The notes under the pieces are model-generated. The model ran no database searches. It was not told the origin of the DNA and worked only from the letters and a program-made list of their open reading frames with translations. A stretch of 64,000 nucleotides of DNA from Clostridium moniliforme (GTDB taxonomy: Bacteria; Bacillota; Clostridia; Clostridiales; Clostridiaceae): NCBI RefSeq assembly GCF_017873235.1, contig NZ_JAGGJZ010000002.1, positions 186,001-250,000 on the forward strand, written 5' to 3'. The translations under genes and the position numbers were made by a program. Below are positions 17,171 through 25,821 of the stretch, piece by piece (positions within the stretch are counted from its first letter, which is position 1; every line of letters begins with the position of its first letter).

Positions 17171-17866
17171 TTGAAAAAAGAAAAGATTTTAATTGTAGAT
17201 GATGAAAAAGAAATAAGAGATTTAATTGAAATATATTTAAAAGGCGAAGGATATGAAACATTAAAAGCTAAAGATGGTGAAGAAGCTTTATATTTATTAA
17301 AAGGAAATGACATTGACTTAGTTATATTAGATGTTATGATGCCAAAACTAAATGGAATAGAAACTTGTTTAAAAATAAGAGAAGAAAGTGAAATGCCAAT
17401 AATAATGCTTTCAGCAAAATCAGAGGATATAGATAAAATATTAGGACTTAATATGGGTGCTGATGATTACTTAAGTAAACCATTTAATACATTGGAACTT
17501 ATAGCAAGAGTTAAATCACAACTTAGAAGATATAAAAAATTTAATAATTATCATGTTAAAGAAGATAATGAATTAACAATAGATGATTTATTAATAAAAC
17601 TAGATACTCATGAAGTATTTTTAGGAGAAAAATCAATTAAATTTACACCAACAGAATTTGATATATTAGTTTTACTTGCAAAAAACAGAGGAAAAGTTTT
17701 TTCAATGGTAAATATATATGAAAGTGTATGGAATCAGGAATATATGGAATCAGATAATACAGTAATGGTTCATATTAGAAAAATTAGAGAGAAGATAGAA
17801 GAAAATCCGAGAAATCCAAGATTTATTAAAACTGTTTGGGGGGTAGGATATAAAATTGAAAAATAA
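17171..17866 (+). CDS. VanR-like OmpR-family response regulator
   Basis: A 231-residue response regulator. The receiver domain has the phospho-acceptor D54 (LDVMMP) and the KPF motif near residue 103. The C-terminal winged helix binds DNA. From memory, it closely resembles VanR proteins in GADDYxxKPF, LELIARVKxQLRRYKKF and the C-terminal KTVWGVGYKIEK. An ATG at 17150 precedes AGGAGGAG. TTG 17171, nine bases after that site, is the better start. It overlaps the kinase gene by 11 bases. It probably controls cell-wall genes such as its neighbours. Confidence 0.88.
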   Translation: MKKEKILIVDDEKEIRDLIEIYLKGEGYETLKAKDGEEALYLLKGNDIDLVILDVMMPKLNGIETCLKIREESEMPIIMLSAKSEDIDKILGLNMGADDYLSKPFNTLELIARVKSQLRRYKKFNNYHVKEDNELTIDDLLIKLDTHEVFLGEKSIKFTPTEFDILVLLAKNRGKVFSMVNIYESVWNQEYMESDNTVMVHIRKIREKIEENPRNPRFIKTVWGVGYKIEK

Positions 17867-19379
17867 AAATGAGGAAAAGAAAGGATTTATAAGAAGATTA
17901 ATAAATAAGTTTTCAAATTTAAAAATATTTGGGAAAGTAAAAGAGTTAATTAAATATATTGATAAGAAAATAAAAAAGAGTATTAGATTTGAACTTGTAT
18001 TAGTTTTTGGAGCTTGCTTTTTAATAGCTATAATATCCTATGGCATTATGAATGATATGTTTAGAAGTGTTAAAACTAATGCACAAATAAAATATGATTA
18101 TAGTATTATTGATCATAATGCTCAAAATATAGTTGATGAAATTGAAAGAGAGAAGCATGCTGGAAAAATAAAAATTAATGATAGTAAGCTTTTTGAAAAT
18201 ATAATTAAAAGTGATTCAAATAATTCAGATAAAGTATATATATCAGATATTGATGGAAAGGTTATTTACAGAAATTCAAATGCTTCAGAAGAAAAAATAG
18301 ATATATTTAATGTACTTAAAAACATATCAAAATTTTCTAAAAATGAACATGAGGCTAATGAATATACAGTTTTATATCCTCTTAGTATAGGAAATGGGAG
18401 ATACTACTTAATATATAGTGGTATTCCATCAGCAAGGATTAACTACGTAGACTATGAAGTTACCAATTCTTATTTAGCTTTAATGCTTTCGATAATAGTA
18501 TTTGTTGTTTTATTTTTAATTGTAACAAATAAGAAAACTAAATATTTAGACCAAATTGCAAAGGGAATTAAATATATTGCAGATGGAGATTTAAGCCATA
18601 GGATACCAGAGGATGGAAATGATGAAATATCTAATATAGCATTAAATGTAAATAATATGGCAGATGAAATAAATAGAAGAATTAAGGCACAGGAAGTTTC
18701 AGAAAAAACTAAAGCTGATTTAATTACAAATGTTTCTCATGATTTAAGAACTCCACTTACTTCAATAATGGGATATATAGAACTTGTAAAAGATAAAAAA
18801 TATGAAGATGAAAAAACTATGGATGAGTATTTAGACATTGCATATAATAAATCTGAAAAACTTAAAGTTTTAATAGAAGATTTATTTGAATATACAAAGC
18901 TTAACAATAATGGAATGAAGCTTAATAAAGCAGAAGTTAATCTTGTAGATTTTGTATCCCAAGTTTCTGAGGAGATGAAACCTTATTTTGAAAGTTCAAA
19001 TATAGAACAAGTAAAAACATTAACAGACCAAAAAATAATTGTAAGTATTGATCCTGCAAAGATGGTTAGAGTTGTTGAGAACTTGTTAACTAATGCAGTT
19101 AAATATTCTTATAAACCAGGAAAAGTTATTATAGGAGTATATGCAAAGGATGGATATGCAACAATAGCAGTTAAAAATAGAGGGGAGCATATTCCACAAG
19201 TAAAACTTGATAAGTTATTTGATAGATTTTATAGGTTAGATGAATCAAGAAGTGCAGAACTTGGAGGGTCAGGGCTTGGTCTTGCAATTTCTAAGAATAT
19301 AGTTAAGATGCATGGAGGAAAGATATGGGGAGAATGTTATGGTAATGATATAAGCTTTTATATAAGGCTTAAGATTTAA
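17856..19379 (+). CDS. VanS-like sensor histidine kinase
   Basis: A 507-residue membrane histidine kinase. A basic N-terminus precedes TM1 (about residues 46-65). An extracytoplasmic sensor of about 140 residues follows, then TM2 (about 205-226) and HAMP. The HisKA domain has H295 in VSHDLRTP. The HATPase domain has N-box NAVKYS and a GSGLGLAIS motif. TTG start overlaps the regulator gene by 11 bases, indicating translational coupling. It pairs with the VanR-like regulator. The signal is unknown, but the setting among peptidoglycan genes points to envelope stress. Confidence 0.9.
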   Translation: MKNKNEEKKGFIRRLINKFSNLKIFGKVKELIKYIDKKIKKSIRFELVLVFGACFLIAIISYGIMNDMFRSVKTNAQIKYDYSIIDHNAQNIVDEIEREKHAGKIKINDSKLFENIIKSDSNNSDKVYISDIDGKVIYRNSNASEEKIDIFNVLKNISKFSKNEHEANEYTVLYPLSIGNGRYYLIYSGIPSARINYVDYEVTNSYLALMLSIIVFVVLFLIVTNKKTKYLDQIAKGIKYIADGDLSHRIPEDGNDEISNIALNVNNMADEINRRIKAQEVSEKTKADLITNVSHDLRTPLTSIMGYIELVKDKKYEDEKTMDEYLDIAYNKSEKLKVLIEDLFEYTKLNNNGMKLNKAEVNLVDFVSQVSEEMKPYFESSNIEQVKTLTDQKIIVSIDPAKMVRVVENLLTNAVKYSYKPGKVIIGVYAKDGYATIAVKNRGEHIPQVKLDKLFDRFYRLDESRSAELGGSGLGLAISKNIVKMHGGKIWGECYGNDISFYIRLKI

Positions 19380-19492
19380 TTTTTTTATACTCTATAAAAA
19401 ATAAAAAAATTATAATAGAATTTTTTACTGTAACCTTATATGTTATAAACTAATATTCTATTAAGGAATAAGTATTTTTCCTTGGAGGAGCT

Positions 19493-20449
19493 ATGCAAGA
19501 TAAAAATGCTAGAAGTACTTTTGGTATAGACTTAAATGAATATAGTAGGGGAGTAAATTTTAGAACTTTAGCAACTAATATTGATTTTTTATATTTAAGA
19601 GCTTCTGGATCTGCAACAGGCAGATTTAGAGAAGATAGAAGGTTTGTTGAGTTTGTAAGGGAAAGTAGAAATTATGGTATTCCAGTTGGAGCATATCATT
19701 ATGCTGTTCCATCCTATAATCTTTTAACAGCAGATTCTCAATGTGATGATTTTATTAATGTTTTACAAAAAGCTTTTGGAAATAAAAATTATGGAGATTT
19801 ATTTCCAGTAATAGATGTAGAAACTCCATATAATCCTAAAATTGATACAGATGCGCTTTTAAATTGGGTGGACAGATTTAGAAAAAGATTTGAGAAAAAA
19901 ACTAGAAGAAGGCTTATGCTTTATACTGGATTATTTTTCATTCAAATTTATAATAATTTTAAGTCAAGTAATGGAACTTATCCATTAAAAAATATGCCTT
20001 TATGGATTGCAATGTACACAAATATTCCTAATAATCCTAAAATACCACCAGATATAGGAGGATGGACTAGATGGAGAATATGGCAATATAGTGAAAATCA
20101 AGTTATATCTGGAGTAGATAATCCTGTAGATGCAAATTGGGGTCCAAATAATTTAGCTCTTTTAATGCAACCAAGACAGGTTTCAGGATTAAATGCTTGG
20201 ATGGACAATGAATATATATATGTTTCGTGGAACAAAAATAGCGATTTAGATTTACTTGGATATAATATATTTGTTGATAATTATTGGGTAGGAACTGTAG
20301 ATAAGGATGATACTACATTTAGAATACCACTAAGCAAGATTTATAAACCTAATAGTAGAGTTTTAGATATAACTATAGAAGCTTTTGATTATGATGGAGA
20401 AACATCCCAAATTAGAAGTAAGTATAGACTAGATGGTAGAATTAAATAA
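19493..20449 (+). CDS. GH25 family lysozyme with C-terminal FN3-like domain
   Basis: A 318-residue protein. Residues 8-225 are a glycoside hydrolase 25 (Chalaropsis-type muramidase) barrel with GIDLNEY near residue 11 and the acidic IDVE near residue 112. Residues 228-318 look like a fibronectin III-type beta-sandwich. No signal peptide or membrane segment is present, which is unusual for a wall hydrolase outside a phage. Start ATG with TTGGAGGAG. It lies 113 bases after the histidine kinase and may be controlled by it. Family secure; export route unknown. Confidence 0.88.
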   Translation: MQDKNARSTFGIDLNEYSRGVNFRTLATNIDFLYLRASGSATGRFREDRRFVEFVRESRNYGIPVGAYHYAVPSYNLLTADSQCDDFINVLQKAFGNKNYGDLFPVIDVETPYNPKIDTDALLNWVDRFRKRFEKKTRRRLMLYTGLFFIQIYNNFKSSNGTYPLKNMPLWIAMYTNIPNNPKIPPDIGGWTRWRIWQYSENQVISGVDNPVDANWGPNNLALLMQPRQVSGLNAWMDNEYIYVSWNKNSDLDLLGYNIFVDNYWVGTVDKDDTTFRIPLSKIYKPNSRVLDITIEAFDYDGETSQIRSKYRLDGRIK

Positions 20450-20460
20450 TATAAAATTTT

Positions 20461-20496
20461 TAATAGTCTTATAATTTTAAATTATAAGGCTATTAA
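20461..20496 (+). terminator. Terminator after the GH25 gene
   Basis: A 17-base inverted repeat (TAATAGTCTTATAATTT with its near-complement) followed by moderately T-rich sequence. Confidence 0.7.
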
Positions 20497-20610
20497 TTTA
20501 TTATTAATTTATAAAATTAACAAAATAGACTTAAAATTTACAAATTAATAATATATAATATAATTTGTTATATAGAGAATTTATAAATTGCTGTAAAAGG
20601 AGGAGATATA

Positions 20611-22020
20611 GTGAGAAATATTTTTGATAAATCTGATATGGATAAAAATAAACTAATCAGTAATAAAAAGAGTATATTAATTGGTATATCTGTTTTTTTT
20701 ATAATTTTATTAATTAGCATAGGGGGTTATATTTCATATATTAATAAATTAGTAGAAAAGTGGGAAAATAAAATTTATCCAAATGTTATGGTACAAGGAA
20801 TAAATATTGGAGGCATGAGTAAAGAAGAAGCCAAAAAAATTCTTAAAAATAAATTTAAGACAAATATTGATAAGAAAAAAATAATAGTTGTTTTGAATAA
20901 TACAGATAAGGAATTTAAAGCAAATTACTTACAAATTGAACCTAAATATAATATTGATAATACTATAAACAAAGCTTTCGATTATGGAAAAGATTTAAAT
21001 ATTTTTAAAAAGAATTATTTAATAAATAGTAAAAATCAAGAAGAACATAATATTAAAATGGAATTTACTTATAATAATAAAAAGTTAGATGCTTTAGAAA
21101 ATAATATAATGGAAAAATTTAATCTTCCTTCAAAAAATGCTACTTTAATAATATCAGATAATGGAAGTATAAACATAGAATCAGAAAAGACAGGTTATTT
21201 AATAAGTAAAGAAGAACTAGATAAACAACTTAAAGAAAAAATAAATGGAAACTTAAATGAAGAAACAAAGATTGAAATAGAAGCAAAGGAAAAAAAGCCT
21301 AAAATAACTAAAAAAGATTTAAGTAAAATAAATGGTGTTATAGGTTCATTTACTTCTTCATTTCAATCATCAGATGAAAATAGATCAAATAATATAAAAG
21401 TAGCTACTGAATTTGTAAACGGAACAGTTTTAATGCCAGGAGAAACTTTTAGTTATAGTAAAGCAAGTCAAAAAGATAAGAGTAAATATAAAGAAGGTAA
21501 TGTATATATAAATAATAAGGTAGAAAAAGATATTGGTGGTGGCATATGTCAAGTATCTTCAGCACTTTATAGAGCTGTAATGAGAGCTAATATAAGACCT
21601 ACTGAAAGACATAATCATTCATTAACAGTTGGGTATGAAAAACCAGGGCTTGATGCCACAGTAGCATGGGGATATTTAGATTATAAGTTTAAAAACCCAT
21701 ATGATTTTCCAATTTATATACAAGGAACTACACATAATAAAATTATTAGTTTTAAAGTATATGGAGATGTTAAAGGATTAGGTGGAAAAACTTATGATAT
21801 GGTAAATGAAATAGTAAAAGAAATTCCAACTACAGAAGAAATAGTTAATGATCCAAGTCTTCCAAGAGGAAGAAGAGTAGTGGAAAATCAAGGACAAGTA
21901 GGATATGTAGCAAAAGGATATATAGTAACTTATAAAAATGGAAAAGTTATAAATAAAGAATTAGTTTCAACAGATACTTATGCAATGGTACCTAGAAAGG
22001 TATTAGTTGGAACTAGATAA
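20611..22020 (+). CDS. VanW-family cell-wall protein with G5 domain
   Basis: A 469-residue single-pass membrane protein (TM about residues 21-44, C-terminus outside). After the membrane segment comes a PG_binding_4-type domain (about 60-230) with GINIGGMSKEEA. A VanW domain follows (about 240-375) with MPGETFSY and GGGICQVSSALYRA. A G5 domain occupies the C-terminus (about 385-465). Such proteins act at the peptidoglycan, but the VanW function is not defined. GTG start after AAAGGAGGAG. It is close to ddl and the VanR/S-like pair, so a shared envelope role is plausible. Confidence 0.9.
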   Translation: MRNIFDKSDMDKNKLISNKKSILIGISVFFIILLISIGGYISYINKLVEKWENKIYPNVMVQGINIGGMSKEEAKKILKNKFKTNIDKKKIIVVLNNTDKEFKANYLQIEPKYNIDNTINKAFDYGKDLNIFKKNYLINSKNQEEHNIKMEFTYNNKKLDALENNIMEKFNLPSKNATLIISDNGSINIESEKTGYLISKEELDKQLKEKINGNLNEETKIEIEAKEKKPKITKKDLSKINGVIGSFTSSFQSSDENRSNNIKVATEFVNGTVLMPGETFSYSKASQKDKSKYKEGNVYINNKVEKDIGGGICQVSSALYRAVMRANIRPTERHNHSLTVGYEKPGLDATVAWGYLDYKFKNPYDFPIYIQGTTHNKIISFKVYGDVKGLGGKTYDMVNEIVKEIPTTEEIVNDPSLPRGRRVVENQGQVGYVAKGYIVTYKNGKVINKELVSTDTYAMVPRKVLVGTR

Positions 22021-22088
22021 GTTAATAATAATTTAAATAAATAAAAAATTAGTATTTTTCATAGAATATAGTTATAAAAAATTATATA

Positions 22089-22125
22089 ATAAAGCAAGTT
22101 ATAAATTTATAACTTGCTTTTTATA
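22089..22125 (+). terminator. Terminator of the VanW gene
   Basis: Perfect stem AAAGCAAGTTATAAA with TTTATAACTTGCTTT, followed by TTATAAT. Confidence 0.88.
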
Positions 22126-22155
22126 ATAGTTAATTTAGGGGGTGTGAGCTAACAT

Positions 22156-22995
22156 ATGAATTATAAAATGGTATGTATAGATATGGATGGAACTTTACTT
22201 AGCAAAAGAAAGACTATTTCTGATGAAAGTAAAAGAGTAATAAAAGAGATTAATGATAAAGGAATTAAAGTTGTTGTAACAACTGGAAGACTTTATAATA
22301 ATGCAGCATACTACTCAAAACTTATAGGTGCATCTGATTCAGTTATAGCTGGTAATGGAGCTATAATTAGAAATAAAAATAGTGATGAAATTATATTTAA
22401 AAAAGATATAGATATAAATATTTGTAAAAAATTAATTTTGATAGCACAAAAATGCGGAATTATATTACATATACATACTATTAATGAGATTCTTACAAAT
22501 AGTTATTTTAGTAATATTATTGCAAGAATAGTTTTGCCAGGAATTAAAGATAGTGATTTCCCAATAAAGATAACAACAATTAAAAGTGAAGATAATTGGA
22601 ATAATAAACTCAAAAATTATAAAGGAAAAATAATAAAATGTATAACCTTTTCAACTTCTGCTAAAAAGACAGAAATGTTTAGAAAAGAGTTAGATAATAT
22701 AAAAGAAGTAGTATATTATTGTTCAGGAGATAGGAGTATAGAAATAAACAGTAAAGGAGTTTCGAAAGGTAATGGGGTTAAGGCTTTAGCAGACTATTAC
22801 GGAATTAGTAGAGAAGAAATAATTTGCATAGGAGATAATGAAAATGATGTATCTATGATTGAATATGCAGGACTTGGAATTGCTATGGGTAATGGAATTA
22901 AAGAACTTAAAGAAAAAGCAGACTATATTACAGATACAAATAACAATGATGGAGTAAAAAAAGCTCTTGAAAAGTTTATACTCAAAGTAAGATAA
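22156..22995 (+). CDS. Cof-type HAD phosphatase
   Basis: A 279-residue haloacid dehalogenase superfamily hydrolase of the Cof subfamily. Motif I is DMDGTLL with nucleophile D9. Motif III/IV is seen in KGNGVKAL and GDNENDVSMI near residue 225. The central insert is the Cof cap. Members dephosphorylate sugar phosphates, nucleotides or flavin precursors. The substrate is not predictable here. ATG with GGGGGTGTGAG upstream. Monocistronic. Confidence 0.88.
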   Translation: MNYKMVCIDMDGTLLSKRKTISDESKRVIKEINDKGIKVVVTTGRLYNNAAYYSKLIGASDSVIAGNGAIIRNKNSDEIIFKKDIDINICKKLILIAQKCGIILHIHTINEILTNSYFSNIIARIVLPGIKDSDFPIKITTIKSEDNWNNKLKNYKGKIIKCITFSTSAKKTEMFRKELDNIKEVVYYCSGDRSIEINSKGVSKGNGVKALADYYGISREEIICIGDNENDVSMIEYAGLGIAMGNGIKELKEKADYITDTNNNDGVKKALEKFILKVR

Positions 22996-23132
22996 ATTAT
23001 TAAAATAAGTATAATTTTATTTATATTAAATTTAGAAATTGTATAAAATTCTATAATATAAATTTTTGACTAAAAAGAAGTGATGTAGTATTATTTTTAT
23101 TATAGCCTATTAAGCAAGACTATGAGAAACTT

Positions 23133-23166
23133 AAGATGAATGTTGAATTCATCTTCTTTTTTCTTT
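23133..23166 (+). terminator. Hairpin terminator between the HAD gene and trmL
   Basis: AAGATGAAT and ATTCATCTT form a stem followed by a T-rich run. It lies 140 bases after the HAD gene and just before trmL. Confidence 0.7.
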
Positions 23167-23192
23167 TTATTTGATTATGGAAGGTGATTTTT

Positions 23193-23654
23193 TTGAATTT
23201 AAATATAGTTATGTATCAACCTGAGATACCACAAAATACAGGAAATATAGCAAGAACTTGTGTATTAACAGGATCAAAGCTACACTTAATAAAGCCTTTA
23301 GGTTTTGATATAAGTTCAAAACAACTAAAAAGAGCAGGACTTGATTATTGGAGTGAATTAGATCTTGAAGTACATGAAAGCTACGAAGAATTCATGGAGA
23401 AATATGGAGATAAAAAAATATATTTAGCTACAACACATGGTGGAGAACATTATGATGAAGTTAAATTTAAAGAAGGGGATTTCATTATGTTTGGAAGGGA
23501 AACTTGTGGTGTGCCAGAAAGTGTACACAAAGCTCATGAAGGAATAAGAGTTCCTATGATTAAAACAAGTACAAGAAGCTTAAACCTTTCAAATACAGTT
23601 GCAATTATTGCATATGAAGCCTTAAGACAATTTGGATTTCCTAATATGAAGTAA
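23193..23654 (+). CDS. trmL: tRNA (cytidine/uridine-34 2'-O)-methyltransferase
   Basis: A 153-residue SPOUT methyltransferase. YQPEIPQNTGNIART is the conserved N-terminal motif, and the C-terminal knot region reads FGRETCGVP, MIKTSTRSLNLSNTVAI. It methylates the wobble nucleotide ribose in tRNA-Leu isoacceptors. Start TTG 23193 is chosen because AAGGTG lies 6 bases upstream. A GTG at 23184 would overlap that site. degV follows 18 bases later. A secure assignment. Confidence 0.9.
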   Translation: MNLNIVMYQPEIPQNTGNIARTCVLTGSKLHLIKPLGFDISSKQLKRAGLDYWSELDLEVHESYEEFMEKYGDKKIYLATTHGGEHYDEVKFKEGDFIMFGRETCGVPESVHKAHEGIRVPMIKTSTRSLNLSNTVAIIAYEALRQFGFPNMK

Positions 23655-23672
23655 TTAGAAGGGAGTGAGAAA

Positions 23673-24518
23673 ATGCAAAAAATAAAAATTATAACAGATA
23701 GTACTGTAGATTTACCAAAGGAACTTTTAAAAGAATTAAATGTAGATGTCTTACCAGTGCTTATAAATTTTGGAGAAAAGAGTTACTTAGATGGAATTGA
23801 AATAACTTTAGATGAAGTTTTTAAGAGAATAGATAGTGGGGATGTTTTTCCAACTACAGCACAGATTACTCCAAATAGATTTGTAGAAGCATTTAAAAAA
23901 TATATTGATGAAGGTTATAAAGTTTTAGCAGTAATGATGTCCTCTGGAATGAGTGGAACATATCAATCAGCATGTATTGCAAAGCAAATGTTAGAGACAG
24001 ATGATGTTTATGTTGTTGATTCTCAAACTATAACCTCAGGACTTGGACTTTTAGTAATAAAAGCTGCTCAGCTTATAGATAAAGGTCTTCCTATAGAAGA
24101 AATAGTTAAAGAATTAGAAGAAATTAAACCATATATAAATAGCTCTTTAAGCTTTGATTCTTTAGATAATTTAGTTAAAGGTGGTAGACTTCCAAAAGCA
24201 GTAAGTGTTGTTACTGGGATGCTTGGAATTAAACTTATTTTAGAAGTTAAAGATGGGGTTATGTCAGTAAAGGGAAAAGTTAGAGGAAGTAAAAAAGCAG
24301 CTAAAAGAATTATAAATGATATGGAAACATTAATTCCAAGAAAAGATTTACCCGTAATTATAGTAAATGTAAATAATGATGAGATAGCTATTCCACTAAA
24401 GGAATATTTAGAAAGCAATAATATTAATTATATTGAAGGTCCAGTAGGCTGCTCAGTAGGTATACATTCAGGAGATAAAGCAGTTGGATTATTTTTTGTA
24501 AGTGAAAAGTTACAATAA
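23673..24518 (+). CDS. DegV family fatty-acid-binding protein
   Basis: A 281-residue DegV protein. ITDSTVDLP near residue 6 and MSSGMSGTYQSA near residue 90 are family signatures that line the fatty acid pocket. In Gram-positive bacteria related FakB proteins present fatty acids to the kinase FakA. No fakA is in this window. ATG with AAGGGAG. Probably co-transcribed with trmL; it ends in a strong terminator. Confidence 0.9.
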   Translation: MQKIKIITDSTVDLPKELLKELNVDVLPVLINFGEKSYLDGIEITLDEVFKRIDSGDVFPTTAQITPNRFVEAFKKYIDEGYKVLAVMMSSGMSGTYQSACIAKQMLETDDVYVVDSQTITSGLGLLVIKAAQLIDKGLPIEEIVKELEEIKPYINSSLSFDSLDNLVKGGRLPKAVSVVTGMLGIKLILEVKDGVMSVKGKVRGSKKAAKRIINDMETLIPRKDLPVIIVNVNNDEIAIPLKEYLESNNINYIEGPVGCSVGIHSGDKAVGLFFVSEKLQ

Positions 24519-24532
24519 GGAATTATAAATTT

Positions 24533-24567
24533 TAAAAGAACATCAATTTTGATGTTCTTTTATTTTT
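24533..24567 (+). terminator. Terminator of trmL-degV
   Basis: A 13-bp stem (AAAAGAACATCAA and complement) ending in TTTTATTTTT. Confidence 0.9.
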
Positions 24568-24626
24568 GCATTAAAAAATATAAATTGGAAAAAATAAAAC
24601 CATATAAATTTATTGAGGTGGCTTAT

Positions 24627-25697
24627 ATGAAAAAAATAGTTAATAATAAAGAAATTTCATTTTTTTTGGTTTTATTATTTTGTATATATTTATTTACGTT
24701 TATTGAAGGATGTAGTCCAGGTTTTAAAGATTTTACAAACAAAAAAATAAATGTGGGAGTTTTGTCACAAAATTTTAAAGATAAATCCTTTGGTCAGTTA
24801 GCAAAAAGAGGAGCTGAGGAAGCAAAGGAGAAGATAGGCATTGTTCCTAAATATATGGAAGTAAAAGATGATAAAAAAAATACAGACAATATAACAAAAG
24901 CCCTTAGAAAGCTTGCAGAAACATCAAAAATTACAATTGCAATGGGAAGAGAGATGAAAGAATCTATTGAAAAAGTATCAAGGGAGAGAAGAGATAAAAA
25001 TTTTGCAATCTTTGATACTGAAGTAAATGAAGCAAATGTTAAGTCTATTACATTTCATCATGAAGAAGGGTCATTTTTAATGGGAGTTATTGCAGGAAAT
25101 GAAACAAAAACTAATAAAGTGGGATTTGTTGGAGGAATAAATGATAAAATAGGTTTAGAATTTTATAATGGATATTGTTCAGGAGTAAAAACTGTAAATG
25201 AAAAAGCGTCAGAATCAATAATAGAGGGCACTTATGTGAGATTTACTCAAAGTTTTTTAGATGAAAATAAAGCTTATGAAAAGGCAATTGAACTTTATGA
25301 TGAAGGTTGTGACATAATATTTCAAACCTGTGGAAAAGCTGGAATGGGTGTTTTTAAAGCTGCTAAAGAGAGAGGAAAATTCGTAATTGGAGTAGATACT
25401 GATCAAAGAGTAGAAATACCACAATATAAAGATCAAATAATTTCATCTATGATTAAGAAAGTTGATAAAGCTGTATTAGACACTTGTAAAGAAGTTAAAG
25501 AAGGTAGTTTTAAAAGTGGTATTGAAAATATGGAAGTATTGGGAGTGAAAGATAATATTATAGATTATGCTCCATCAACAGAAGAAACTGTCTCTAAAAA
25601 AACTATGGAAGACTTAAAAAAATATAAAGAAAAAATAGCAATTAAAGCTATAAAAGTACCAACAAAAGAATTTGAAGTTATAGAATTTAAAGGATAA
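24627..25697 (+). CDS. BMP-family substrate-binding lipoprotein
   Basis: A 356-residue exported protein. The N-terminus has a basic start and a hydrophobic core, then a lipobox-like FIEGC with Cys near residue 29 (Glu at -2 is atypical). The body is a BMP/BmpA-type periplasmic-binding fold (VGVLSQNFKDKSFGQLAKRG, KVGFVGGINDKIGLEFYNGY), usually binding nucleosides for ABC uptake. No ABC permease or ATPase is adjacent, so it is an orphan binding protein. The frame is open further upstream over the degV terminator, but ATG 24627 with GAGGTGG is the sensible start. Confidence 0.85.
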   Translation: MKKIVNNKEISFFLVLLFCIYLFTFIEGCSPGFKDFTNKKINVGVLSQNFKDKSFGQLAKRGAEEAKEKIGIVPKYMEVKDDKKNTDNITKALRKLAETSKITIAMGREMKESIEKVSRERRDKNFAIFDTEVNEANVKSITFHHEEGSFLMGVIAGNETKTNKVGFVGGINDKIGLEFYNGYCSGVKTVNEKASESIIEGTYVRFTQSFLDENKAYEKAIELYDEGCDIIFQTCGKAGMGVFKAAKERGKFVIGVDTDQRVEIPQYKDQIISSMIKKVDKAVLDTCKEVKEGSFKSGIENMEVLGVKDNIIDYAPSTEETVSKKTMEDLKKYKEKIAIKAIKVPTKEFEVIEFKG

Positions 25698-25821
25698 TAA
25701 TAAAAAAATAGGAATATTTATAGAAAGCCTTTACATATTTATTAGTAGAGGCTTGTATGATATAATATATTATAAATTTATAAAGGTATAAATTAAGAAA
25801 TGAGTGGGAATGAGTGATATT

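Noticed and set aside
16058..19379. Vancomycin resistance operon
   Set aside because: The ligase omega-loop is of the D-Ala:D-Ala type, and vanH, vanX, vanT and vanXY are absent.
19493..22020. Prophage lysis module
   Set aside because: No holin, tail, capsid or integrase genes lie near the GH25 gene.
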